Source: an uncultured Agathobacter sp. (GTDB lineage Bacteria > Bacillota > Clostridia > Lachnospirales > Lachnospiraceae). From it: a DNA stretch of 25,814 nt. The notes below the pieces were generated by a model. That model worked only from the letters and a program-made list of their open reading frames with translations, ran no database searches and was not told where the DNA came from. Positions 1 through 7,257 of this stretch are shown one piece after another (position 1 is the first letter of the stretch; each line of letters starts with the position of its first letter). The stretch lies in the NCBI GenBank assembly GCA_934359755.1, contig CAKRLV010000033.1:1-25814 (forward strand). The letters run 5' to 3'. The position numbers were made by a program, and so were the translations under genes.

Positions 1-64
1 TCAGTGAGAATGTAATTCCACGATTTAAATTTTCATCATCTTCGACCACGAGTATACCTGGCAT
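1..64 (-). CDS. Response regulator, N-terminal start only (runs off the window)
   Basis: Reading the minus strand from the ATG at 62-64 gives MPGILVVEDDENLNRGITFSL with no stop before the window edge. The hydrophobic strand followed by the acidic pair in VVEDDEN is the start of a CheY-like receiver domain, where the acidic residues bind Mg2+ near the phosphorylated Asp. An AAAGG ribosome binding site lies about 10 nt upstream. The output domain is outside the window, so DNA-binding type (OmpR-like or other) cannot be told. It lies 34 nt beyond the last remnant of the decayed RlmD tail and shares its strand. Confidence 0.8.
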   Translation of the reverse strand, partial: MPGILVVEDDENLNRGITFSL

Positions 65-97
65 AGCATATGCACCTTTCTTTATTAACTATTCATC

Positions 98-279
98 TTA
101 AAATGCTTCAATGCCGACATTATGTTCCGCCACATACTTCTTTATCTCATCATATGTTGCCTTAGTCAGCTCTGCATAAGTTCAACTACGGAAATCAAAA
201 ATTTCCTGTCTTACTTATCTGCAGATGTTATATCCACATCATCAAGTTCAATTGTGACATTAATGTTATCATCTGGCTT
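98..279 (-). pseudogene. Decayed C-terminal tail of the upstream rRNA methyltransferase
   Basis: Directly after the TAA of the methyltransferase gene (280-282) the same frame stays open for 22 codons (KPDDNINVTIELDDVDITSA..., 279-214) and then meets a TAA at 211-213. In another frame at 181-98 the minus strand encodes TKATYDEIKKYVAEHNVGI and then a stop. From memory, Lachnospiraceae RlmD homologues often carry a tail of the type KPDD..IELDLDDLDVTSAESKATYEEIKEYV. The two blocks match consecutive parts of that tail. The simplest reading is a longer ancestral protein cut by a nonsense change and an indel. The tail homology is recalled, not searched. Confidence 0.6.
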
Positions 280-1431
280 TTATTTCATTCGGGACAAAAG
301 AACAACCGTCTCCACATGCTTCGTCATTGGAAAACAATCAAATGGTGTGCACTCCTTCGCCTGATACCCATGTCTGGTCAGGTACTTCACATCGCGCGCG
401 AGACTTTCTGGACCACATGACACATATACTACCTTGTTAGGTGCAAGCTTTACTACTGACGACAGGAAATCCTCATCACTTCCTGTTCTTGGCGGATCCA
501 TTATGACAACATCTGCATGCTCGCCCTTCTTTGCCATCTCCACCATAAACTGCCCTGCATCTTCATTGTAAAAGCGGATATTATGTACACCATTGCGCTT
601 TGAATTGGTGATTGCATCACGAATTGCATCTCGGTTCAGTTCCACGCCTATTACTTCCTTGGCATACTGACTTGCGATTAGACCGATTGTTCCTGTTCCA
701 CAATATGCATCTATAACACGCTCTTTGCCTGTGAGCTTTGCACATTTTACCGCCTTATTGTACAGCAGCTGTGTCTGGCATGGATTTACCTGATAGAAAG
801 AATTCGGTGAGATTCTAAATCTCATACCGCACAATTCATCTTCTATAAATCCCTTTCCATATATTGTTATATTTCGCTCGCCAAGCACCATGCTTGTCTT
901 TTTGTCATTTACATTTATAACAACAGTGCTTATATTCGGATGTTTTTTGCGTAGTGCTTTAACAAAATTATTCTTGGATGGCAGAATTGGTGAACCTAAT
1001 ACAAGAACAACCATAATCTGTCCTGTCGCATATCCTTTTCTTACCAGTACATGACGCAAAAGTCCATAACCTGTATCTTCATCATAAGTCTTTATCTTAA
1101 AGGAACGAAGCATGTTTTTTATATCAAGGATAATCTGGTCTGATTCCTGATCTTCTATCTGGCATCCCTCTATATCGACAACATCATGGGTATTTTTCTT
1201 ATATACACCAGCTACTATCTGACCTCTTTTGGTACAATCAAATGCAGCATGTACCTTATGTCTGTAATTATATGGATTCTCCATTCCAACAATCTTATTC
1301 ACCTTACAAAATGGCTTCATAAGCTTCTCTATATATTTCTGTTTCAGCGCAAGCTGCTCATTATATTCAAGCCCCTGGTAATCGCATCCACCACATTTCT
1401 TTGAATATTTACATTTATCTGTTTCTTTCAT
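280..1431 (-). CDS. rlmD: 23S rRNA (uracil-5-)-methyltransferase, RlmD/RumA family
   Basis: The protein has 383 residues from the chosen start. It transfers a methyl group from SAM to C5 of a uridine in 23S rRNA (or another RNA) in the cytoplasm. Residues 7-16 (CKYSKKCGGC) with Cys90 form the usual [4Fe-4S] ligand set. Residues 241-250 (DAYCGTGTIG) are the SAM motif. MDPPRTG (311-317) precedes VSCGPESLARD, with Cys339 as nucleophile, and FPMTKHVE ends in the general-base Glu373. There is no N-terminal TRAM domain, as in shorter RumA homologues. The ATG at 1429-1431 is preferred because AAAGGA lies 6 nt upstream; the longer GTG-started frame (1461) begins inside the tandem repeat. The uridine target (U747 or U1939 equivalent) cannot be told. 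The usual tail is decayed downstream. Confidence 0.9.
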   Translation of the reverse strand: MKETDKCKYSKKCGGCDYQGLEYNEQLALKQKYIEKLMKPFCKVNKIVGMENPYNYRHKVHAAFDCTKRGQIVAGVYKKNTHDVVDIEGCQIEDQESDQIILDIKNMLRSFKIKTYDEDTGYGLLRHVLVRKGYATGQIMVVLVLGSPILPSKNNFVKALRKKHPNISTVVINVNDKKTSMVLGERNITIYGKGFIEDELCGMRFRISPNSFYQVNPCQTQLLYNKAVKCAKLTGKERVIDAYCGTGTIGLIASQYAKEVIGVELNRDAIRDAITNSKRNGVHNIRFYNEDAGQFMVEMAKKGEHADVVIMDPPRTGSDEDFLSSVVKLAPNKVVYVSCGPESLARDVKYLTRHGYQAKECTPFDCFPMTKHVETVVLLSRMK

Positions 1432-1458
1432 ATCCATTCCTTTTGTTGTTCTTACAGT

Positions 1459-1653
1459 CACTTTTCACTTTTACTGTGCATACTTCCTACATAAAGCTAC
1501 ATGATTATATATGCACTTCCAGCCACTTTTCACTTTTACTGCGCATACTTCTTATATAAAGCTACATGATCATATATGCACTTCCAGCCATCTTTCACTT
1601 TACTGCGCATACTTCTTATATAAAGCTACATGATCATATATGCACTTCCAGCC
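1459..1653. repeat. Three tandem copies of a ~65-bp unit made from the 3' end of the carboxypeptidase gene
   Basis: Three head-to-tail units lie at 1459-1523, 1524-1588 and 1589-1653 (periods 65 and 64-65). The unit at 1589-1653 contains the last codons and TAA of the carboxypeptidase gene (WKCIYDHVALYKKYAQ, stop). The other two repeat the same codons and stop beyond the gene, so they are untranslated copies. The middle copy is nearly identical to the genic one; the outermost has several substitutions, so it looks older. The array fills most of the 168 bp between this gene and the methyltransferase gene. Confidence 0.95.
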
Positions 1654-2664
1654 ACCTTCTGCCTTGCCGGTTACACATATATATGGTGTACCGCTTGCTG
1701 AAACTTCATAGCTTGCACAACAGTTTCTTGCTTCCTGTACATATCCTGTTTTTGCTCCAAGCACCTCTCCGCCAGAGTCCTTATCCTCTATTCTACGAAG
1801 GAACCAGTTGGAAATCACGATACCATCTGGATGCTCTGTTGTTGGTGTAGTAGTATATGTGTGCGCTGCAAGGACTTCTCTGCACAAGTCATTCTCAAGC
1901 GCAGCCTTTAAAATCATCGCCATGTCATATACCGTACAATAATTATTTTCATCAAAAACTCCTGCACAGTTGGTAAAATGTGCTGTATCTGAAAGTCCGA
2001 GTTCCTTGACCTTATCGTTCATCATCTGAACAAATGCTTCATGCGAACCTGCTGTATACACAGCAAGTGCATATACTGCATCGCCACCTGATGGAAGAAT
2101 TGTTCCATAGAACAAATCCTTAACAGGAACCTGCTCTCCATCTAAGAAACCAACTGTACTTAAATCATTCACATATGCAAAATCTGTCATTTCAAGTGTG
2201 ATAGTGAATTTTTCATCAAGCTGCTCCATACTCTGCAAATGCTCTGCCGCAACCAGAAGTGAGAGAACTTTTGTCATAGAAGCCGGATACATTCTCTCTC
2301 CAGAATTGCGCTCTGCCACAATCTCACCATTACTTTCATTGATAAGTATGGCATACTGGCTGTTTAATTCTTCTTCCGTTGGATTTACAGTACTGTCAGT
2401 CTTAGTTGCGGTATATCCTGATACAAACTGCTTGTCCCCAACCTGCACAAATCCACTGTCCTGTGTCTCTGTCTCCTGAGTTTCTATTTCATTTACCACC
2501 TGGCTTTTTCCAGAGCCATCTTCATTTTTCGATTTATTTAATTTGTTCTGTACTGTTATTATTACTCCAAGCAAAACTGCCGCTACGACAACCACCACGG
2601 CTACTCTTCCCAAAATAGCTGTCAGCTTTCCTTTTTTCTTATTATTTCTCTCTAAAATGCTCAT
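1600..2664 (-). CDS. D-alanyl-D-alanine carboxypeptidase (peptidase S11), membrane-anchored
   Basis: The 354-residue protein is a serine DD-carboxypeptidase trimming the terminal D-Ala of peptidoglycan stem peptides outside the membrane. A single membrane segment at about 20-38 (AVVVVVAAVLLGVIITV) follows a basic N-terminus, so it is probably an N-terminally anchored ectoenzyme, unlike DacA proteins with a C-terminal amphipathic anchor. A low-complexity linker (about 45-95) precedes the catalytic domain. Motifs are PASMTK (Ser129 and Lys132), PSGGD (192-194, SGG in place of SxN) and AKTG (305-307). A GGGAG ribosome binding site precedes the ATG. The last codons are triplicated downstream. Function is confident; class (DacA/DacF type) is not resolved. 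Confidence 0.9.
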   Translation of the reverse strand: MSILERNNKKKGKLTAILGRVAVVVVVAAVLLGVIITVQNKLNKSKNEDGSGKSQVVNEIETQETETQDSGFVQVGDKQFVSGYTATKTDSTVNPTEEELNSQYAILINESNGEIVAERNSGERMYPASMTKVLSLLVAAEHLQSMEQLDEKFTITLEMTDFAYVNDLSTVGFLDGEQVPVKDLFYGTILPSGGDAVYALAVYTAGSHEAFVQMMNDKVKELGLSDTAHFTNCAGVFDENNYCTVYDMAMILKAALENDLCREVLAAHTYTTTPTTEHPDGIVISNWFLRRIEDKDSGGEVLGAKTGYVQEARNCCASYEVSASGTPYICVTGKAEGGWKCIYDHVALYKKYAQ

Positions 2665-2818
2665 AATGCCATGTCTCCCTGCAATATATTAGCAGAAGTT
2701 TTTCCTCCTGCGATGTCCGTACTCTCCATTATACTTTTACCAATAAATATTATCAACTATCATCAGCCGAAAAATAAGTACTTTATCACAATTCATTAAG
2801 ATTACAGAAAGGTTTCTA

Positions 2819-2827
2819 TGCTATATT
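2819..2827 (+). promoter_or_regulatory. Candidate extended -10 promoter of the ABC operon
   Basis: TG-C-TATATT at 2819-2827 resembles an extended -10 element. It is preceded by ATTAAGATTACAGAAAGG without a good -35 box, a layout seen at promoters activated by OmpR-type regulators. Transcription would begin near 2834, leaving a leader of about 80 nt that contains the 18-bp repeats. Inferred from pattern only. Confidence 0.4.
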
Positions 2828-2848
2828 AATATCATTGAAGCATTCTTA

Positions 2849-2902
2849 ATTTATGAAACACTATTGATTTATGGAACACTCCTAATTTATGGAACACTCT
2901 TG
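2849..2902 (+). repeat. Three 18-bp tandem repeats, each a tiny ATG-to-stop frame
   Basis: Units at 2849-2866, 2867-2884 and 2885-2902 follow ATTTATGRAACACT with a variable last few bases. Each contains an ATG, three codons and a stop: MKHY (2853-2867), MEHS (2871-2885) and MEHS (2889-2903). The third stop overlaps the ribosome binding site region (GAAAGGAA) of the ABC ATPase gene. I see no ribosome binding site in front of the micro-frames, so translation is doubtful. The repeat itself is plain. Confidence 0.85.
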
Positions 2903-2916
2903 AAAGGAAATATGTT

Positions 2917-3615
2917 ATGGAACTTAGAGTAGAGAATTTGTGTAAAAGTTTTGAAAAAAAGAACGTTCTTTGCGACGCATCCTTTAATTTTGAATCTGGA
3001 AAAATATATGGTCTTCTTGGTCGAAACGGAGCTGGTAAGACTACTTTCTTCAATTGCATCAATCAGGATCTTCTCGTTGATAGTGGTGAATTTTACTTCT
3101 ACGATGGAGAATCCTCTAAAGTAAATCCAACTGATATCGGATACGTTATTTCAACACCAACTGTACCTGAATTTCTTACAGGCCGTGAATTTCTGAAATT
3201 CTATATTGAAATAAATAAAAATCAAATTCCAAATCCAAAGAATACCGAGGAATATTTTGACATCATCAATCTTTCAACGGAAGACCGCGGCCGTCTCATG
3301 AAAGACTATTCACACGGCATGAAGAATAAAATGCAGATGCTTGTAAATATCATTGCCAATCCAAAGCTGCTTCTGCTGGATGAGCCACTTACAAGCCTTG
3401 ATGTAGTAGTGTCAGAGGAAATGAAACAGATTCTTCGAAGCATGAAAAATGACAAAATTATCATTTTGTCTACACATATTCTTGACCTTGCACTCGATTT
3501 ATGTGACGAGATAGTTCTTCTCAACCACGGAAAACTTGAGCCTTTACCAAAGGAACATTTGGACACTGATGAATTTCGTACCCGAATTATTGATGCTCTT
3601 AAGGAGGAGTCATAA
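2917..3615 (+). CDS. ABC transporter ATP-binding protein
   Basis: The 232-residue cytoplasmic ATPase subunit would power the permease encoded next. Walker A is GRNGAGKTT (35-43), Walker B is LLLLDEP (151-157) and the switch histidine is His187 in LSTHIL. The signature motif is YSHGMKNK (131-138) instead of LSGGQ, as in many Firmicutes exporters of the CcmA/bacitracin type. The Q-loop region reads STPTVPEFLTG, without an obvious glutamine. The GAAAGGAA site supports the ATG at 2917. The TAA stop overlaps the permease ATG by one base (3615), so the two genes are translationally coupled. Substrate is unknown; a peptide, antibiotic or toxin exporter is possible. Confidence 0.92.
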   Translation: MELRVENLCKSFEKKNVLCDASFNFESGKIYGLLGRNGAGKTTFFNCINQDLLVDSGEFYFYDGESSKVNPTDIGYVISTPTVPEFLTGREFLKFYIEINKNQIPNPKNTEEYFDIINLSTEDRGRLMKDYSHGMKNKMQMLVNIIANPKLLLLDEPLTSLDVVVSEEMKQILRSMKNDKIIILSTHILDLALDLCDEIVLLNHGKLEPLPKEHLDTDEFRTRIIDALKEES

Positions 3616-5192
3616 TGTTAGAAACCTTATTCATATCACTCCGTTTGCAGACAGCCTACTCTATAAACGGGATTCAATACTACATAAGAAAAATTCCTTT
3701 TATCAGAAAGTTCTTCTGGGGTAAACCATATGATATATCAGATGTCAAGCTGCTTTTCACTATCCTTGGTACATCATGGGAATTTATCAAAAAGATAGCT
3801 TCCAAATTCATATATATAATATTTTTGATTATGGCATGCGAGGGTATACTTAAGCTCAGTGGTCTGCCTAAATCAGAATTTACACCTGTTTTTATTCAGA
3901 CATTTTTATTTTCAACCTTAGTAGGCGGCATAATAAACAATCCACTTTTCCTTACAGGTGATGCTGATTACTACGCCATCTGTCTGCTAAGAATGGATGC
4001 CAGAAAATATGTATTTTCACAGTACACTTTCTACTTAGTACACTCTGCCTTTACATATCTTCTTGTATTTTTTACTGTGGGGCATTTTTTCTGTAATATA
4101 TCCTTCATTGATGGCATAATCTTTACAATTTTCTTTGTTGCTGTAAAGCTTACCGCTACTGGCATAACGCTTTCAATAGACAGCTTCAAAATTAAAGATG
4201 TAAACTGGACTAACTTGATAAGTACGACTGTCCTTCTTGTGACAGCAATCATTCTGCCAATTGTTGACATAATAATTCCAATAGCAGCAATCAGAATTTT
4301 TATGCTTCTGTTTTTAGTTACTGCACTTTTTGGAGTATACAGACTCAACACTTACGATAACTATAGTGTATCTTACCGCAAATATATCCTTGAAAACAGA
4401 ATGGCTCTGTCAGAAGTTGGGTCCTCTGATGCTCTTTTGCTTCAATCAAAAAGGGATGCTTTGAATAATGACATGAATGCCACCAGTAAAAAACATGGAT
4501 TTGCATACATGCATGAGCTTTTTATAAAAAGACATGTAAAAGTATTGTGGAAACCATCACTTATAATCACGGTGATTGGACTGATATTTATTGTAGTAGA
4601 AATTGTATCATATATATTCGTACCTGAAATATATGCAGATTTTAATGTAATTGCGATTTTACCTGGCACAGCATTTTTGATGTATCTGATTAACCGCGGA
4701 CTTCCATTTACACAGGCACTTTATGTAAACTGCGATCACAGCATGCTTACATATTCCTTCTACAAGACGCCAAGTTCCATCTTAAAGCTTTTTGTGCATC
4801 GACTTATCAGTATAATAAAAATAAACTTACTGCCAGCAGTGGTTATTGGTGCTGCACTTGACACTCTCCACTATGTATCAAGCAATTCATCCAATCCAGT
4901 AGACTATGCAGTCATATTTGTATCAGTTGTCAGCCTCAGTATCTTTTTCTCAGTGCATTATCTGGTTATTTACTATTTATTGCAGCCATACAATGCCGCC
5001 ACTGATGTCAAAAGTCCTGCATACTCAACTGTTAAGGGGCTGACATACGTGGTATGCTATCTGCTTTTACAACTTGAGGTGCCTTCACTTATTTTCGGAA
5101 TCGGCACTATTGTATTCTGCATAGTGTACTGTATTGTGGCATGCGTGCTTGTATACTTGTTTGCGCCAAAAACTTTCCGCATCAAGAGCTAA
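3615..5192 (+). CDS. ABC transporter permease-like integral membrane protein
   Basis: The protein has 525 residues and many hydrophobic segments (I estimate 11-13), for example near 62-80, 88-102, 142-160, 165-183, 195-215, 217-235, 312-333, 340-360, 445-465 and 485-515. A soluble stretch at about 240-305 separates two membrane halves, as if two six-helix permease units were joined. There is no signature motif I can name; the permease role comes from its topology and its TAATG overlap with the ATPase gene, whose GGAGG end serves as its ribosome binding site. The gene ends two bases before the start of the 308-bp palindrome. Substrate is unknown. Confidence 0.75.
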   Translation: MLETLFISLRLQTAYSINGIQYYIRKIPFIRKFFWGKPYDISDVKLLFTILGTSWEFIKKIASKFIYIIFLIMACEGILKLSGLPKSEFTPVFIQTFLFSTLVGGIINNPLFLTGDADYYAICLLRMDARKYVFSQYTFYLVHSAFTYLLVFFTVGHFFCNISFIDGIIFTIFFVAVKLTATGITLSIDSFKIKDVNWTNLISTTVLLVTAIILPIVDIIIPIAAIRIFMLLFLVTALFGVYRLNTYDNYSVSYRKYILENRMALSEVGSSDALLLQSKRDALNNDMNATSKKHGFAYMHELFIKRHVKVLWKPSLIITVIGLIFIVVEIVSYIFVPEIYADFNVIAILPGTAFLMYLINRGLPFTQALYVNCDHSMLTYSFYKTPSSILKLFVHRLISIIKINLLPAVVIGAALDTLHYVSSNSSNPVDYAVIFVSVVSLSIFFSVHYLVIYYLLQPYNAATDVKSPAYSTVKGLTYVVCYLLLQLEVPSLIFGIGTIVFCIVYCIVACVLVYLFAPKTFRIKS

Positions 5193-5193
5193 G

Positions 5194-5501
5194 ATTCCTG
5201 TTTACAAGATTTACAAGTTTCACACTTCACAACCTGCATATGCTTTGCACTCCACAACTTATATGTCGGAGAGTATGTATGTGTTCCGAAGAAAACAAAT
5301 ACGGACTACCCCGAGGCTCCGCTACATATAGGAAACACCACAGCATAAAATACTGTGGTGCACTATCCATAACCCAGCTCGGGGTTAATTCCGTATTTTT
5401 TTCAGAGGAATATCGTACATGCTATGCCGACATCCAAAACTCTCAAGTGCAAAGCACTTACACTCCCAAAATGCGAAACTGCAAATCATGTAAACAGGAA
5501 T
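5194..5501. repeat. 308-bp imperfect palindrome filling the gap between two convergent genes
   Basis: The 5' half matches the reverse complement of the 3' half over the full length about a centre at 5347-5348. Matched blocks, left with right: ATTCCTGTTTACA 5194-5206 with 5489-5501; TGCTTTGCACT 5241-5251 with 5446-5456; TGTCGG 5264-5269 with 5427-5432; AAATACGGA 5297-5305 with 5390-5398; a CCCCGAG pair; and CACCACAG 5336-5343 with 5353-5360 at the tip. Paired coordinates sum to 10695-10697 throughout, so indels are very few. It starts after the permease stop and ends on the first base of the chemoreceptor stop. No credible reading frame lies inside. It could be a MITE-like element, an inverted duplication or a large bidirectional terminator. 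Confidence 0.9.
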
Positions 5502-7246
5502 TACAGTTTGATAAATATCGCAGTCTCTTTCTTCAAATCTCCTGCAATCTCATAGTTCTCATCCATTCGCTTAGAGATATTATCCATATCCTCAACAAGC
5601 ACCTGCGTACTGTCTGCCGCTGATACTACTCCATTTACACCTTCATTGATAGCATGTGAAATAGTATTGATTGAATTTGCAATCTCATCCATTGACTTCT
5701 TGAGCAGATCTGTCTTCTCCTCAAACTGTCCCATTGCAGCTTCGATATTCGATGCCTTGTCACGATACTCACTTCCTGATTCAACAAACTGCGCAAATTC
5801 AGGAAGAATGGACTCATTCATGTAACCTACGAGATCATTTGCGTTGTCTGCGAGATTGTGAACTGCATTGATTACTATTCCATTAATACGCTGGATATTA
5901 TTAGCAGCTTCCTGGCTGGCAGAAGCAAGCTGGCTGATTTCTGTTGCAACTACTGCAAATCCTCTTCCTGCATCTCCTGCTCTTGCAGCCTCGATAGAAG
6001 CGTTAAGTGCGAGAAGGTTAGTCTGGCTTGCAATATTTAAAATATCCTCTGTAAGAGTATTTACCTGATTAACACTGTTGCTGTCTTCAATAGCCTGCTC
6101 AAGTACTTTGAGGATTTCACTTACCTTCTGTCCTGTAGAATCCATATTCGTCTTGGCAGCTGTTTCCATTGCAAGAGCATGGCTCTTCATCTCTTTTGTA
6201 TACTGATTGATTTCTGTTGTCTTGTCTGCAATATCATTTACTTCTTTTGCTACAGACTCTGTATTCTCATTAATGACAGATGCATTCTCTGAGATATCCT
6301 GCATTGTAGCAGAAAGCTCTTCTGTAAGTGCGGAGAGGTCAGACACACTTCCGTTACTTGTCTGTACACTCTGTCGTACTTCATTTACAACTTCTTCCAT
6401 CTTGTTTGAGTTTGTAATGATAATCTTAAAGATTGTCTGCAGCTTAGTCATGAAAATGTTAATACCATGCCCAACTGCATCAATTTCTTTATTTGAACCA
6501 GCAGATACTCTCTGCGTGAGGTCTCCCTGCTTGTTATCTATATTGACGATAATATTGTCAATCTCTTTTTGTGTAACAGAAAGAGGTCTGATAACCATTC
6601 TAAGTACAAGCACTGCTGCCATAAGTAGTGAAAATACACTTACAAGAATTGTCACAACACAGGTAACAAATGAAACATGGTATGTTGTCTGGAGATTTTT
6701 TCTCTCTTTATCAGCATTTGCATTTACTTTATCTTTTATTGTAGCAATTGAACTCTCGATCGCACTTGCATATGTAGAAATATCACCATTTGCAAGCTGA
6801 TATGCAGCTTCATTATCTCCCGCCGCACTGTATGCCATTACGTTGCCACACTCATACTTGAGTTGCTCATAGTTCTCGCAGATTACATCATAATCCGACT
6901 GTGTCTCCGCGTCTACATACTTTTTGTATTGAGCAAGTTCATCTTCAAGAACTGATTCCTGCTCTCTTATGTTTGCCACTACGCTAATCATAGTGTTAAG
7001 ATCTGTCGCTACGATATGTGATAATGCAAGATTATGTATCTGCATTGTCTCCTGCTCTATGCTTGCAAGTTCACTTACACTCGCAATCGATTCCTCCGCA
7101 ATAACAGTGGCTACACTGTTGACACTTCTAAGACTGCTCATAGCCAACATATTTGAAAAAACACTCACTATTCCGAGAATAAATACCGGAATAAGAATTA
7201 TTATTTTAGTACTTATTTTCTTTTTCTGATTATTCTTCTGACTCAT
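5501..7246 (-). CDS. Methyl-accepting chemotaxis protein, helical sensor domain
   Basis: The 581-residue receptor is expected to signal through CheW/CheA to the flagellar motor. Membrane segments lie at about 14-36 and 190-216. Between them is an almost all-helical extracellular domain of about 150 residues, of the four-helix-bundle kind. HAMP follows (about 217-270), then a long coiled-coil cytoplasmic domain with the conserved hairpin tip LLALNASIEAARAGDAGRGF (411-430). The GGGGGAAAGAG site before the ATG lies directly after the TAG of the binding-protein gene (11-bp gap), so the two are co-transcribed. The pairing suggests the receptor reads the loaded binding lipoprotein. Confidence 0.93.
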   Translation of the reverse strand: MSQKNNQKKKISTKIIILIPVFILGIVSVFSNMLAMSSLRSVNSVATVIAEESIASVSELASIEQETMQIHNLALSHIVATDLNTMISVVANIREQESVLEDELAQYKKYVDAETQSDYDVICENYEQLKYECGNVMAYSAAGDNEAAYQLANGDISTYASAIESSIATIKDKVNANADKERKNLQTTYHVSFVTCVVTILVSVFSLLMAAVLVLRMVIRPLSVTQKEIDNIIVNIDNKQGDLTQRVSAGSNKEIDAVGHGINIFMTKLQTIFKIIITNSNKMEEVVNEVRQSVQTSNGSVSDLSALTEELSATMQDISENASVINENTESVAKEVNDIADKTTEINQYTKEMKSHALAMETAAKTNMDSTGQKVSEILKVLEQAIEDSNSVNQVNTLTEDILNIASQTNLLALNASIEAARAGDAGRGFAVVATEISQLASASQEAANNIQRINGIVINAVHNLADNANDLVGYMNESILPEFAQFVESGSEYRDKASNIEAAMGQFEEKTDLLKKSMDEIANSINTISHAINEGVNGVVSAADSTQVLVEDMDNISKRMDENYEIAGDLKKETAIFIKL

Positions 7247-7257
7247 TCTCTTTCCCC

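Noticed and set aside
122..364. Plus-strand frame encoding 80 residues at the start of the window
   Set aside because: It lies antisense to the methyltransferase gene and its decayed tail; no ribosome binding site or protein-like composition.
5336..5360. Simple terminator CACCACAG/CTGTGGTG for the ABC operon
   Set aside because: It is only the tip of the 308-bp palindrome and has no T-run of its own, so I report the larger structure.
5141..5623. Plus-strand 160-residue frame across the palindrome
   Set aside because: It overlaps the permease end and the chemoreceptor gene antisense, and the Cys/His-rich product looks random.
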